NCBI RefSeq assembly: GCF_020386975.1
Contig: NZ_JABFNK010000001.1
Coordinates: 62,001 to 126,000, forward strand
Length of the DNA stretch: 64,000 bases
Source of the DNA: Thermococcus bergensis
Lineage (GTDB): Archaea > Methanobacteriota_B > Thermococci > Thermococcales > Thermococcaceae
Direction of reading: 5' to 3'
The position numbers and the translations under genes were made by a program. Below are positions 43,998 through 53,866 of the stretch, piece after piece. The notes beneath the pieces were generated by a model that saw only the letters and a list, made by a program, of their open reading frames with translations, searched no databases and was not told the origin of the DNA. The first letter of the stretch is position 1, and each line of letters begins with the position of its first letter.

Positions 43998-44513
43998 TCA
44001 CTTCGCGTATTTGATTTTTCCTTCCTTGAGTTCAACATAGCGAGCCATTATAAAGAGCAGGTCGCCCAGACGGTTGAGATATTTAAGAACATCTTCTCCA
44101 ATCCCATATTCCAAGACTACCTTAGCAACTTTCCTCTCAGCCCTTCTAGCTACTGCTCTGCAGACGTCAAGCTTTGCACTCCCCAGTGTAGCTCCGGGAA
44201 CAACGAACCCTTCGAGCTTTACTTCGCCTTCAAACTTTTTGATAAGCCCTTCCAAATGCCTTATCTCTTCTTCCCCAATTTTTTTGTATTCTCCTTTACT
44301 TGCAATTTCGGCCATGAGCGAATAAAGCTCAACCTGGATTTTCTCAAGGAGTTCTTTCAGCTCTTCATCGAGGTAGTGCTTTGCTTCTCCTAAAAACGAG
44401 CTCAGTTCATCTATTGTGCCGTTGGCCTCTATTATCGGGGCGAATTTTACTATTCTTTCTCCAGTAAAGATTCCCGTTGTTCCTTTATCTCCGGTTTTGG
44501 TTGTGATTGGCAT
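43998..44513 (-). CDS. ATP:cob(I)alamin adenosyltransferase, PduO type
   Basis: This 171-residue enzyme converts cob(I)alamin to adenosylcobalamin. Start ATG 44513 follows GGTGGGAGC. The signature TKTGDKGTTGIFTGER, the EANGTIDELSSFLGE block and CRAVARRAERKV are present. Normal single-domain length. It forms an operon with the aspartate racemase. Confidence 0.92.
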   Translation of the reverse strand: MPITTKTGDKGTTGIFTGERIVKFAPIIEANGTIDELSSFLGEAKHYLDEELKELLEKIQVELYSLMAEIASKGEYKKIGEEEIRHLEGLIKKFEGEVKLEGFVVPGATLGSAKLDVCRAVARRAERKVAKVVLEYGIGEDVLKYLNRLGDLLFIMARYVELKEGKIKYAK

Positions 44514-44656
44514 GCTCCCACCACTTGATATCAATGTATTAAATCAAAATTAAACTTTACTGTAAAGTATCTGTAAGCTCAAGTTCTAAAGTATACCATT
44601 GTTCATAAAAGAAAAATTAATAACATCCAACACCATTTTTTTTATGAGGTGACCTT

Positions 44657-46801
44657 ATGAAAAGAAAGGCCTTATTTTTGATATCTATTCTGATTTTAAG
44701 CCTACTGCCAGCAATCTCGCCAAAATTTGTAAACGCCGTCCCTTATGTTTCCATACAAGATATCCAGTACACCACAAGTTCAAGTGGGGACTCTCCTTAT
44801 AAGGGCCAAACGGTAATTACAACCGGGGTAGTAACTGCAATTACCAGCGATGGATTTTTCATTCAAAATGGAACCGGACCATGGAGTGGCATCTACGTAT
44901 ACACAAAATCGGCACCTAACGTTAATATCGGAGATATTGTGGAGGTAAAAGGATACGTAAAAGAATACTATGGGCTCACAGAGCTCTCTGTAAATCCCTA
45001 CTATGGAGATTATGTCAAGATTTTAGGCACTAGCTCAGTACCAGAACCTATCACACTTCCAACAGGAAATGTCTCTCAAGAGCAATGGGAAGGTGTCCTG
45101 ATTAAAGTGGAAAACGTTGTAGTAACCAATGCAAACTTAGGGTATGGAGAATGGGAAGTTGACGACGGTAGTGGTCCCGTTAGGATAGATGACCTCATAT
45201 ACAAGTATACTCCCCAAAAAGGACAAAAATTTGAGTACATAATTGGAGTAGTTTACTACTCTTTTGGAGCTTTTAAGATAGAACCAAGAAGTGCTGAGGA
45301 CATAAAGGAATATATTCCTCTGGTAAAGATAACTAGCCTTACAGCCCCAGATGTTGTTTATAAAGGCATGCCAGCTTTGATCGAGATAGCTATTAAAAAC
45401 GAAGGAAGCTTTGATGAGAATGTAACGATAATCCTTTCAATAGAAGAAACAGTTGTACTCAACAAAACGATGGAAATCAAAGCCGGAGAAACTGAGACAG
45501 TTAAGTACGAGTGGACACCTCAAAACCTCGGCAACTATGGGATTAAGGCAGAGATTCTGGGGTATGATACAAAATATTTGTCAACAAAGGTAATTGAGCA
45601 TCCCAGAATTGTAATTAATTATCTTCTGAAGTTCTACGATTTCAGGTATACAATGAGCTTGAGACCAGAATTTGAAGAACAATATGCCCAGTACTCGGAG
45701 ATACTTTCGGAATTACAAAGCTATGGCGTAGATTTTGGTTCAATAGAAGATAAAATCAACGAAATAAATGAAAATGTTGAACAAATTGAGGAATACTATT
45801 CAAAGTATCTCGAACAGAAGTCGGTTTATTGGACTAAATATCCACTAGTGCCAATGGCTAACATTAGAAAAGCATACTTCCTTACAAAAGAAACCGAAGA
45901 AAAAATAAAAGAGATACTGCCGATACTGAACGCCACTCTTCAAGAAGTTAGGGAGTTAATCGCCCAACAGGCAAACCAAACCCTACCATCAGGAAATGAA
46001 ACAACTCCGGGACCAAGCAACGTTACACAACCTTCAAATCAAACTATGAATCAAACAACCACAGTAACGGAGAATCAAACCCAGATAATAGTTAAGGTAG
46101 TTAGAGTTCTCATCGATGCAAGCCATGACCAATATTATAATGACCAAAGACTTAGCGGATTAATGACCAGAATAAAAGACGAGCTCGGATGGTTAGTGGA
46201 TGTGAATCACCAAGAAAGCCTGAGCAAAGAGCTTCTCTCAAAGTACGACGTGCTTATTATAACAAATCCGGGAGAAGATATCACCGAACAAGAAGCGCAA
46301 GCAGTTAAAGAGTGGGTAAGGGAAGGTGGGGGACTGCTTATAACTGGAGACTGGTATAGATATGTGTATTACAAGAGCCTCAACAGGATTACAGAAGAAT
46401 TTGGAATCAAATTCAACCCAGACGAGCTTATGGATGATGATAAGAATACAGGACGTTCATATTTCCCATTAATAGGTGAATTCAACTTCGACCATCCGGC
46501 AACTAGATTCCTAAACGAGGACTCACAGCTCTACTACAATGGAGGCACTTTAGATATAAGTGGAAATGCGGTCTGGATTGTCAGAGGATACCCAACCTCC
46601 TATGCAGTAGATAGCAGCGGAAAAGTAACAAAAGAGAAGGGCTCAAAACCCGTTGTAGCAGCAGCTGTTGAAGTAGAAAACGGCAGAATAGTCGCCTACG
46701 GCTCAAGCAAATCCCTCAGCGACGATTACTACGGAAAGTACATAGAAAGCAACTGGCCATTCCTTAAAGGGGTTTTGCTGTGGTTAGCAGGAGAAATCTG
46801 A
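44657..46801 (+). CDS. Secreted OB-fold plus GldG/GATase-like protein
   Basis: This 714-residue protein has a signal peptide (ALFLISILILSLLPAISP). An OB-fold of the kind found beside extracellular nucleases covers about residues 30-215 (YKGQTVITTGVVTAI, GDIVEVKGYVKEYYG), followed by a CARDB-like Ig domain (about 220-310). A coiled coil (320-430), an Asn/Thr/Gln linker, and a C-terminal GATase-like/GldG-type alpha/beta domain (about 480-714; VRVLIDASHDQYYND, VREGGGLLITGDW, GRIVAYGSSKSLSDD) follow. No nuclease core is seen, so the substrate may be glycan or DNA at the surface. No membrane anchor at the C-terminus. Confidence 0.75.
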   Translation: MKRKALFLISILILSLLPAISPKFVNAVPYVSIQDIQYTTSSSGDSPYKGQTVITTGVVTAITSDGFFIQNGTGPWSGIYVYTKSAPNVNIGDIVEVKGYVKEYYGLTELSVNPYYGDYVKILGTSSVPEPITLPTGNVSQEQWEGVLIKVENVVVTNANLGYGEWEVDDGSGPVRIDDLIYKYTPQKGQKFEYIIGVVYYSFGAFKIEPRSAEDIKEYIPLVKITSLTAPDVVYKGMPALIEIAIKNEGSFDENVTIILSIEETVVLNKTMEIKAGETETVKYEWTPQNLGNYGIKAEILGYDTKYLSTKVIEHPRIVINYLLKFYDFRYTMSLRPEFEEQYAQYSEILSELQSYGVDFGSIEDKINEINENVEQIEEYYSKYLEQKSVYWTKYPLVPMANIRKAYFLTKETEEKIKEILPILNATLQEVRELIAQQANQTLPSGNETTPGPSNVTQPSNQTMNQTTTVTENQTQIIVKVVRVLIDASHDQYYNDQRLSGLMTRIKDELGWLVDVNHQESLSKELLSKYDVLIITNPGEDITEQEAQAVKEWVREGGGLLITGDWYRYVYYKSLNRITEEFGIKFNPDELMDDDKNTGRSYFPLIGEFNFDHPATRFLNEDSQLYYNGGTLDISGNAVWIVRGYPTSYAVDSSGKVTKEKGSKPVVAAAVEVENGRIVAYGSSKSLSDDYYGKYIESNWPFLKGVLLWLAGEI

Positions 46802-46942
46802 TTCAGTTCTCTTCCCCTATATTTTTACTCCATTTTTATATAAGCAAGGGATAATAAGAACATCATTTCTACATTCATCGAAACGAAACGATTTTATACT
46901 TCAAGGAGGCACTTTTATATGCATTAACCCGAGGTGATGTGC

Positions 46943-48361
46943 ATGCATGAGCTTGTTGAATTTGCTGTCGAAAAAGCCCAGGAGCTGGGTGCGAGTTATG
47001 CAGAAGCAAGGTTCGAGGAGAAGAACGGAACGGAAATAGTCATGAAGAACGGCAACCCGGAAGGGCTTGGGATATTAGCCGATAGAGGTATAGGTATTAG
47101 GGTTCTTGTGAACGGCGGGATGGGCTTTGCTTCTACAAACGTCTTAACAAAGGAAAGCGTGGAAGAAGCCGTTAAAAAAGCTGTAAAGCTCGCAAAAGCC
47201 GCGGCAAAATTAAGAAATAGGCCCATACAGTTCAGCGAGGAAGACTTCCATCAGGTTTTCTACGAAGTGAAGATGAAGAAGGACTTCAGAAATGTTAGTG
47301 CCGAGGAAAAAATGGAATACCTCAAGCTCATCGAGGAGAGTGTAAAAGAAACCGGCGTAAACACCCCAATGCGCTTCTTGAGGTATGGAGACTTCATGTG
47401 GCACAAGGTTTTCATGAACAACGAAGGAGCCCTTGTCGAGAGCCTTATACCTAGGGTTTCCATAACTTACAATCTAGTTGTCTTCGAGGACGGACAGATG
47501 GAGCAGGCCCCATTCGTCCAGAGGGCATTTTCCGGCGGGCTTGAGCTTATTGAGAAGGATAAGCCATGGGAGTGGGCCGTTAAGGATGTCAAAGCCCTTC
47601 AAAAGCTAATAAAGGAGGGACAAAAGCCGCCGGAGGGAAAAGTCGACTTAGTGCTGGCCCCAGAAGTTGCTGGTATAGCAGTCCACGAGAGTGTTGGGCA
47701 TCCCTATGAGCTCGACAGAATAATGGGAAGAGAAGCGGCTCAAGCTGGAGAGAGCTTTGTAAAGCCCGAGATGCTTGGAGAAAGAATTGGAAGTGAAGCT
47801 GTGACCGTTATAGAAGACCCAACAATTCCGAACAGCTGGGGCTTCTACCTATACGATGACGAGGGTGTAAAAGCGAGGCCGAGGTATCTCATCAGAGAGG
47901 GTATAATAAACGAGTTTCTCATGAACAGGGAATACGCCGCTTATCTTGGAATGAAATCAAACGCAGCTGCGAGGGCAATTAACTACAACCGCGAACCAAT
48001 AGTGAGAATGGCAAACACCTACTTAGCTCCGGGTGATTATTCCTTCGAGGAGCTTATTGAGGACGTTAAGTTAGGAGTTTACATGGTGAGCTTTAACGAG
48101 TGGAACATAGACGATAGGAGATACCAGCAGAGGTACATTGGTAGAGAGGCTTATTTAATCGAGAACGGCGAGATAAAGCACCCCGTAAGGAGACCAATTC
48201 TTGAGATAACCACCAAAGGGCTGTGGAGCAGTGTCGATGCCGTTGGAAAGGAAGTGGAATTTTACCCAGGCACATGTGGAAAAGGTGAACCCGGACAGGG
48301 AGTTCCGGTATGGATGGGAGGGGCCCATGCGAGACTTAGGGATGTCGTACTGAGGAGGTGA
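46943..48361 (+). CDS. tldD: TldD-type metalloprotease subunit
   Basis: This protein of about 472 residues has the HExxxH zinc motif (AVHESVGHPYEL, about 247). TldD with TldE forms a heterodimeric peptidase that trims unfolded peptides. The start ATG 46943 lies seven bases after GAGGTG; two earlier in-frame starts overlap the ribosome binding site. The next gene is its partner, whose start is six bases after the stop. Confidence 0.92.
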   Translation: MHELVEFAVEKAQELGASYAEARFEEKNGTEIVMKNGNPEGLGILADRGIGIRVLVNGGMGFASTNVLTKESVEEAVKKAVKLAKAAAKLRNRPIQFSEEDFHQVFYEVKMKKDFRNVSAEEKMEYLKLIEESVKETGVNTPMRFLRYGDFMWHKVFMNNEGALVESLIPRVSITYNLVVFEDGQMEQAPFVQRAFSGGLELIEKDKPWEWAVKDVKALQKLIKEGQKPPEGKVDLVLAPEVAGIAVHESVGHPYELDRIMGREAAQAGESFVKPEMLGERIGSEAVTVIEDPTIPNSWGFYLYDDEGVKARPRYLIREGIINEFLMNREYAAYLGMKSNAAARAINYNREPIVRMANTYLAPGDYSFEELIEDVKLGVYMVSFNEWNIDDRRYQQRYIGREAYLIENGEIKHPVRRPILEITTKGLWSSVDAVGKEVEFYPGTCGKGEPGQGVPVWMGGAHARLRDVVLRR

Positions 48362-48366
48362 AAAAG

Positions 48367-49692
48367 ATGTTCGAGATTAACGAACTAATCCTGAAAAAGG
48401 CGAAAGAGCTCGGCTTTGGCGATGTTGTTGTATTGGCTTACGAGCAAAACAGAAGACAGGTGAGGTTTGCCAACAACGAAATAACTGTTGCAAAGAACTG
48501 GCACACACAAAAGGTAAACCTTTTCGTTGAGTACCAGAAGAGATTGGCCTCAACAACTTTAACAGCTCTGGATGAGAAGACGATAGAAAAAACTCTTCAG
48601 ATGTTGATGAAGAGCGTTAAAAACCTCGCTCCCAAAGAGGACTACTACGGAATAGCCGAGGGGCCTTTTGAGTACAAAGACATTCCAGAGACCTTCGATA
48701 AGGCAATAGTAGAGCTTGATGAGCCAAACGAATACGTTGAGGTCGCAATAAACGCTGCTCTTGAAGAGGGGGCAAAGAGAACCGCAGGTGTCCTTTACAC
48801 AGATCACAATAAGCTCTACCTAACAACGAGCAACGGCGTCGAGGCTTTTGACGAGGGAACGGGAATAGAGATAAGCATAAGGGCATTTATAGGCGATGAA
48901 GAGAGCGGGCATGGGACTAATTCGGTAAGGGTTCTCAAAAAGTTTGACCCCGAGAGTGCGGGAAGAAAAGCTGGGGAAATTGCAAAGATGGCCGTTAATC
49001 CAGTCCAAGGCGAAGCTGGGACTTTTGATGTAATATTCGACCCGCTAGCATTCGCCAACCTAATGAGCTACATGAGCTTCATGGCTTCAGCTTTTGCCGT
49101 AGAGGCTGGGTTCAGCTTCTTGGTTGGCAAACTCGGACAGAAGGTTGCAAACGATATCGTAACAATCAAGGACGTTGGAAACATGCCAAACGCCTATGGC
49201 ACAAGGAAATTTGACGATGAGGGTGTTCCTACAAGGGAAACCACAATCATTGAGAACGGAACTCTGAACACTTACCTCCTCAACACAAGCTTTGCAAGGA
49301 AATATAAGAGGGAAACCACGGCAAACGCAGGTTTATTGATGCCTGAAGCTTGGAACGTCTATGTAGGGCCCGGCGATTATTCAAAGGAGGAGCTCTTCAG
49401 CGAGGTTAAGCGTGGAATCTACATAACCAACGTATGGTACACAAGGTTCCAAAACTATGTTACCGGGGATTTCTCAACAATTCCAAGGGACGGGGCGTTT
49501 TTAATTGAGAACGGCGAAATAGTAAAGCCCATAAGAAATATAAGGGTAAGTGACAACTTCCAACACATACTTGAGAGCATTGCAGCATTAGGAAAAGACC
49601 TCTATCACATCCACTGGTGGGAAGTCAATACCCCAGTGTTTACACCCTATGTCCTGGTAAAAGATGTTGGAATAACAAGGGCTACAAAGTAA
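48367..49692 (+). CDS. TldE/PmbA subunit
   Basis: This 441-residue partner of TldD lacks the HExxxH motif, as expected. It starts at ATG 48367 behind GGAGGTGAAAAAG, the ribosome binding site overlapping the tldD stop. Features are VRFANNEITVAKNW, GTFDVIFDPLAFANLM, TRKFDDEGVPTRETTI and NYVTGDFS. It forms the active site groove with TldD. Confidence 0.9.
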   Translation: MFEINELILKKAKELGFGDVVVLAYEQNRRQVRFANNEITVAKNWHTQKVNLFVEYQKRLASTTLTALDEKTIEKTLQMLMKSVKNLAPKEDYYGIAEGPFEYKDIPETFDKAIVELDEPNEYVEVAINAALEEGAKRTAGVLYTDHNKLYLTTSNGVEAFDEGTGIEISIRAFIGDEESGHGTNSVRVLKKFDPESAGRKAGEIAKMAVNPVQGEAGTFDVIFDPLAFANLMSYMSFMASAFAVEAGFSFLVGKLGQKVANDIVTIKDVGNMPNAYGTRKFDDEGVPTRETTIIENGTLNTYLLNTSFARKYKRETTANAGLLMPEAWNVYVGPGDYSKEELFSEVKRGIYITNVWYTRFQNYVTGDFSTIPRDGAFLIENGEIVKPIRNIRVSDNFQHILESIAALGKDLYHIHWWEVNTPVFTPYVLVKDVGITRATK

Positions 49693-49706
49693 AGCCTTTT
49701 TCTTTT

Positions 49707-50174
49707 CTAAATTATTTTCAACAGGCCCAAGCTTGGTATTAGGGTTATGAGGATGCTCAAAAGCCCTCCAATGATGAGGGCTGGTATGGTCTTTCTTTTT
49801 TCCATTCCAAAGATATAAGCGGCTAAACTGCCCGTCCACACTCCCGTCCCCGGAAGAGGTACGGCAACAAAGATGATAAGACCCAAAAAACCCCACTTCT
49901 CCACGTAGGGATGCGCTTTCTTCCTAACCCTTTCCATATACCTCAGATACAAATCGGCAAATTCCCCCAGGGGAGTGTTTTTGAGCCCGAGCATTACCCA
50001 GTCTATCAGGGGCAGAAGGAGCGGCAAAGCCAAGGAAAGCAGCAACACTCCAAGAGATGCCATAATCAAAGTACCGGGAAGAGAGTAACCCCTACCTATG
50101 CCATATACTATGGCATACCTCCCCTCAAACGTTGGAACAAGTGAGAGCAAAAACACCTCGAGCAGACCGTTCAT
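49707..50174 (-). CDS. Small multidrug export-like membrane protein (COG2426)
   Basis: This 155-residue protein starts at ATG 50174 after GGTGCTCAAA. It has four to five hydrophobic helices (TLIMASLGVLLLSLALPLLL, FLGLIIFVAVPLPGTGVWTG, IPALIIGGLLSILITLIPSL). The GTFEGRYA-like opening and the VPLPGTGVWTG segment mark the Sm_multidrug_ex family. Transport substrate unknown. Confidence 0.85.
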   Translation of the reverse strand: MNGLLEVFLLSLVPTFEGRYAIVYGIGRGYSLPGTLIMASLGVLLLSLALPLLLPLIDWVMLGLKNTPLGEFADLYLRYMERVRKKAHPYVEKWGFLGLIIFVAVPLPGTGVWTGSLAAYIFGMEKRKTIPALIIGGLLSILITLIPSLGLLKII

Positions 50175-50207
50175 TTTGAGCACCAAACTCATAAAAATAA
50201 AGAGGGG

Positions 50208-51470
50208 TTAAAAATCTATTCCCGCTCTTTCGTTTACTTTCTTCCAGTTTCGCCCATAGAAGAACGAATATCTGCCACGGGCAATTTTCCCTTCCCACTT
50301 CTCTACAAGCTCTTTTTCCTTTTCAAAGGCCCATTTTGTGAGTTCTGCAAGGCTTTCGCTCTCTTTAAGTTCCCTCGTCCTTCTTATTATTTCCATCTGC
50401 AGCTCATCTCTCTCCTTTGAGAATTCCTCAATATACTTTTGGTAGTTGGTCTGGAACAACCTGTGGAACTTTTCAATTCTCCACCAGTAGTTTTTGGGAT
50501 TATAGAGGTTCGTAGGTGACTCTGACTCTGGAATTCCACCTTCAAAAAATATTGGCTTGAAAATGCTCAAACATGGAAGCGAAGTCCCAGTAAACCAGTG
50601 CATATCCTTGCCAAGCTCCGAAATTTGAGATGAAGCAGTTTGAGAAGGTCTTGTTAAACCACCGTAGTGCATGCATATATCTCTCATGGAGCCTTTTTCT
50701 GGGGAATACGGCTCGAAGCTGTGAGACCTTAGAATTTCCATCATGTATTCAAGCGTTATCTCACCTTCCTTCTCCTTAAGCTTCCTGTAAGTAAAGGCTC
50801 TCCTCTCCCTTCCATGGGCAAAATGAGTATAGAATCTATCAGAGAAATGCTTGGCAAAACTAAACTTTGGTCTCTTGGCAAGGCTCTCGACGCTCTCTGA
50901 AGCTAAGTCCCAATCATCCTCTATCGTGAGAGCATTTGAAATAGAGTATACATCCTCAATTCTCTTTGCAACCCAGTGTTTGCCCGCAGTTTCTAGAACC
51001 CATGCCTCTTTTGGGTCCGCAATTATAAATGAGTTGCTGTAGAGCAGTTTGTGCTCGTAGCTACCATTTCCTCCTTGTCCATAGCTCTCGATTATATCAA
51101 TTATGAAATGAAGAGCCTCTTTAGAGGTTTTTGTTCTTTCAAGAGCGAGCCTTATCATGTCCATTCCCAAGATGCTTTTCTCTGGAATCTTCTCCTTGGT
51201 GAAAACTGCAGTATTACCTATAGCTAAACCGAATTCGTTAACTCCCATCTCCGCGCCCCAGATCCACCAAGGGCGTGAGAGAATTACCGCGTAGGTTTCT
51301 TTAACTTGAGGAAATTCAACATAGGTTAGCTTAACAGCCTCTTCCTCATGTTTTTGCCTTGGGATGACCTCGAGAACCTGAGCCTCATTTGGATCTCTAT
51401 CGCTGTTTTTCGCAAAAAGCATAACCCTTTCTTTAGTTGCTTTGGGGGTTGCAACGAGAATGTCGCACAT
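50208..51470 (-). CDS. C69-type dipeptidase, secernin-like (Ntn hydrolase)
   Basis: This protein of about 420 residues starts at ATG 51470 with Cys2 (CDILVATPKAT), the nucleophile expected after Met removal in peptidase family C69. FAKNSDRDPNEAQ and WIWGAEMGVNEFGLAIGNTA are family signatures, and a C-terminal extension of charged helices is present. Predicted to cleave dipeptides in the cytoplasm. Confidence 0.88.
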   Translation of the reverse strand: MCDILVATPKATKERVMLFAKNSDRDPNEAQVLEVIPRQKHEEEAVKLTYVEFPQVKETYAVILSRPWWIWGAEMGVNEFGLAIGNTAVFTKEKIPEKSILGMDMIRLALERTKTSKEALHFIIDIIESYGQGGNGSYEHKLLYSNSFIIADPKEAWVLETAGKHWVAKRIEDVYSISNALTIEDDWDLASESVESLAKRPKFSFAKHFSDRFYTHFAHGRERRAFTYRKLKEKEGEITLEYMMEILRSHSFEPYSPEKGSMRDICMHYGGLTRPSQTASSQISELGKDMHWFTGTSLPCLSIFKPIFFEGGIPESESPTNLYNPKNYWWRIEKFHRLFQTNYQKYIEEFSKERDELQMEIIRRTRELKESESLAELTKWAFEKEKELVEKWEGKIARGRYSFFYGRNWKKVNERAGIDF

Positions 51471-51524
51471 CCACAGCACCTAAAAAAGATTAGAGGTAGA
51501 GGTTTTTAACAATTTGGAAAAGCA

Positions 51525-52046
51525 TCAAAGCTTCAAGCAATCTGTGGAGTCTAAGTACTCTCCTTTCTCCTTGTCCCAGTGGGAGTGGTAGAACCACTCA
51601 GCAGCCTTGCAGTATTCAAAGAGTTCGTCCTCTTTGAAGTAGAGTGCTATTTCTCTCTTTGCAGTTTCCTCGCTGTCTGAGGCGTGAATAACGTTGTAAA
51701 TCGCATCTCCAACATCAAGACCATAGTCGCCCCTTATAGTTCCCGGCTCTGCATCCTTGGGGTCAGTTGCGCCGCACATCTTTCTTACGACGCTTATAGC
51801 ATACCTACCTTCGAGAACCATGACTACGCTTGGCGCTTTTGTGATGTAGTCTATCAGGGGCTCAAAGAAGGGCTTTCCTTTGTGCTCTTCATAGTGCTTT
51901 TCTGCCAGTTCTCTATCGATGTGAATCATCTTCATTCCGATTATTTTGAGACCTTTCTTCTCGAATCTGCTTATAATTTCACCTATAAGACCTCTAACAA
52001 CAGCATCGGGCTTTATAATCACAAGAGTCCTTTCCGTCTTGTTCAT
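51525..52046 (-). CDS. ndk: Nucleoside diphosphate kinase
   Basis: This 173-residue enzyme transfers phosphate from NTPs to NDPs. Start ATG 52046 follows GGTGTTGCC; an upstream in-frame extension is unlikely. The active-site His is in NVIHASDS, with [16 protein letters not shown] and RGDYG also present. It is longer than bacterial Ndk by about 30 residues, as in other archaea. Its promoter is shared with divergent gltX. Confidence 0.95.
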   Translation of the reverse strand: MNKTERTLVIIKPDAVVRGLIGEIISRFEKKGLKIIGMKMIHIDRELAEKHYEEHKGKPFFEPLIDYITKAPSVVMVLEGRYAISVVRKMCGATDPKDAEPGTIRGDYGLDVGDAIYNVIHASDSEETAKREIALYFKEDELFEYCKAAEWFYHSHWDKEKGEYLDSTDCLKL

Positions 52047-52144
52047 TGGCAACACCAAGAAGAATAAGCCCGAGGATTTAAAATCCTTTTTAGTCCCGCA
52101 CAAGATTTATAACTTACCTCTGCCTTTTCCCTCTGGTGAAGAAA

Positions 52145-53866
52145 ATGGAGTTCAGGGAAATCATACTCAAATATGCGCTCATCAATGCAGTGCAGCATGA
52201 TGGAAAAGCAAACCCTAAAGCTGTTATAGGAAAAATACTGGGCGAGAACCCGGAGTTGAGACCAAAGGCAAAAGAGATAATTCCTCTTGTCAATGATGTT
52301 GTTCAGGAAGTTAACTCCATGAGCAAGGAGGAGCAGGAAGCAAAACTCAGAGAGATCTATCCCGAGTTCTTTGAGGAGAAGAAGGAGAAAAAAGAAGAAA
52401 AGAAAGGCCTCCCACCACTACCAAAGGCAGAAAAGGGAAAAGTGGTCACGAGATTTGCGCCAAACCCGGATGGAGCTTTTCACCTTGGAAATGCAAGGGC
52501 AGCTATCCTAAGCCACGAGTATGCAAGGCTCTATGATGGAAAGTTCATCCTCAGATTTGACGACACCGATCCAAAGGTTAAAAGGCCAGAGCCCATATTC
52601 TACGACTGGATAATTGAGGATTTGAAGTGGCTCGGCTTCCAGATAGATGAGATTCACTACGCGAGCGACAGGATCGAAATTTATTATAAATACGCTGAAG
52701 AGCTCATAAAGATGGGAAAGGCGTATGTATGTACCTGTGAGCCGGAGCACTTCAGAAAGCTTAGAGACGAAGGAAAAGCCTGCCCCCACAGAGACCTTCC
52801 CCCAGAAGTCCAGCTAAAAGAGTGGGAAAAGATGCTCAACGGGGAATACAAAGAGGGAGAAGCTGTTGTTAGAATTAAGACCGACCTAAACCATCCAAAC
52901 CCGGCTGTTAGAGACTGGCCGGCCCTTAGGATAATTGACAACCCCAACCACCCAAGAACCGGAAACAGGTACCGCGTATGGCCGCTCTACAACTTTGCCT
53001 CCGCTATAGACGACCACGAGCTTGGTGTTACACACATCTTCAGAGGGCAAGAGCATGCCGAAAACGAGACGAGGCAGAGATACCTCTACGAGTATTTTGG
53101 GTGGGAATACCCGGAGGCAGTCCACCACGGAAGGCTCTCCATTGAAGGGGTAATCCTAAGCAAATCCAAGACAAGAAAGGGTATTGAAGAGGGCAAGTAT
53201 CTCGGCTGGGACGACCCAAGACTTGGAACTATCAGAGCACTGAGGAGAAGAGGCATTCAGCCAGAGGCCATTAAGGAACTTATACTTGAAGTCGGGCTCA
53301 AGAAGAGCGACACAACCGTAAGCTGGGACAATCTAGCTGCAATAAACAGAAGGATACTTGAGCCAATAGCAAACAGGTATTTCTTCGTCGCCGACCCAAT
53401 TCCGATGGAGATTAAGGGGTATGATGAAGAATTCATAGCAGAAATACCTCTCCATCCCGATTACCCGGAAAGGGGAGTTAGGAAACTCAAATTCACCCCC
53501 GGAAAGCCAATTTATGTCTCAAAAGACGACCTTGAGCTATTGAAGGACAACGAATACATCAGGCTCAAGGATCTGTTCAACGTCAAAATAGTCGAAGTTA
53601 GCGAAGAAAGGATCACAGCAGAGTTTGACAGCATTGAATACGAGAAAGCCAGAGAGAACAAATGGAGGATGATTCACTGGGTCCCCGAAGGCAAGCCGTG
53701 CGAAGTTCTTGTCCCAGAGGGAGAAGAGCTTATCGTGAGAACCGGACTGCTCGAGAAGACTGCGAACTTAAAAGTTGACGACATCGTGCAGTTTGAACGC
53801 TTTGGCTTCGTGAGGGTGGACAAAGTTGAAGGGGATAAAGTGATAGCGATATTTGCTCACAAATGA
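52145..53866 (+). CDS. gltX: Glutamyl-tRNA synthetase (archaeal type)
   Basis: This 573-residue class I synthetase has a HIGH-like motif FAPNPDGAFHLGNAR (about 105-115) and a KMSKS-like motif VILSKSKTRKG (about 335). The N-terminal helical extension (GKANPKAVIGKILGENP, then a Lys/Glu run) and beta-barrel C-terminal anticodon domain mark the archaeal/eukaryal GluRS group. Start ATG 52145 lies behind GGTGAAGAAA. Tail-to-tail overlap of 10 bp with the PP-loop gene. Confidence 0.95.
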   Translation: MEFREIILKYALINAVQHDGKANPKAVIGKILGENPELRPKAKEIIPLVNDVVQEVNSMSKEEQEAKLREIYPEFFEEKKEKKEEKKGLPPLPKAEKGKVVTRFAPNPDGAFHLGNARAAILSHEYARLYDGKFILRFDDTDPKVKRPEPIFYDWIIEDLKWLGFQIDEIHYASDRIEIYYKYAEELIKMGKAYVCTCEPEHFRKLRDEGKACPHRDLPPEVQLKEWEKMLNGEYKEGEAVVRIKTDLNHPNPAVRDWPALRIIDNPNHPRTGNRYRVWPLYNFASAIDDHELGVTHIFRGQEHAENETRQRYLYEYFGWEYPEAVHHGRLSIEGVILSKSKTRKGIEEGKYLGWDDPRLGTIRALRRRGIQPEAIKELILEVGLKKSDTTVSWDNLAAINRRILEPIANRYFFVADPIPMEIKGYDEEFIAEIPLHPDYPERGVRKLKFTPGKPIYVSKDDLELLKDNEYIRLKDLFNVKIVEVSEERITAEFDSIEYEKARENKWRMIHWVPEGKPCEVLVPEGEELIVRTGLLEKTANLKVDDIVQFERFGFVRVDKVEGDKVIAIFAHK

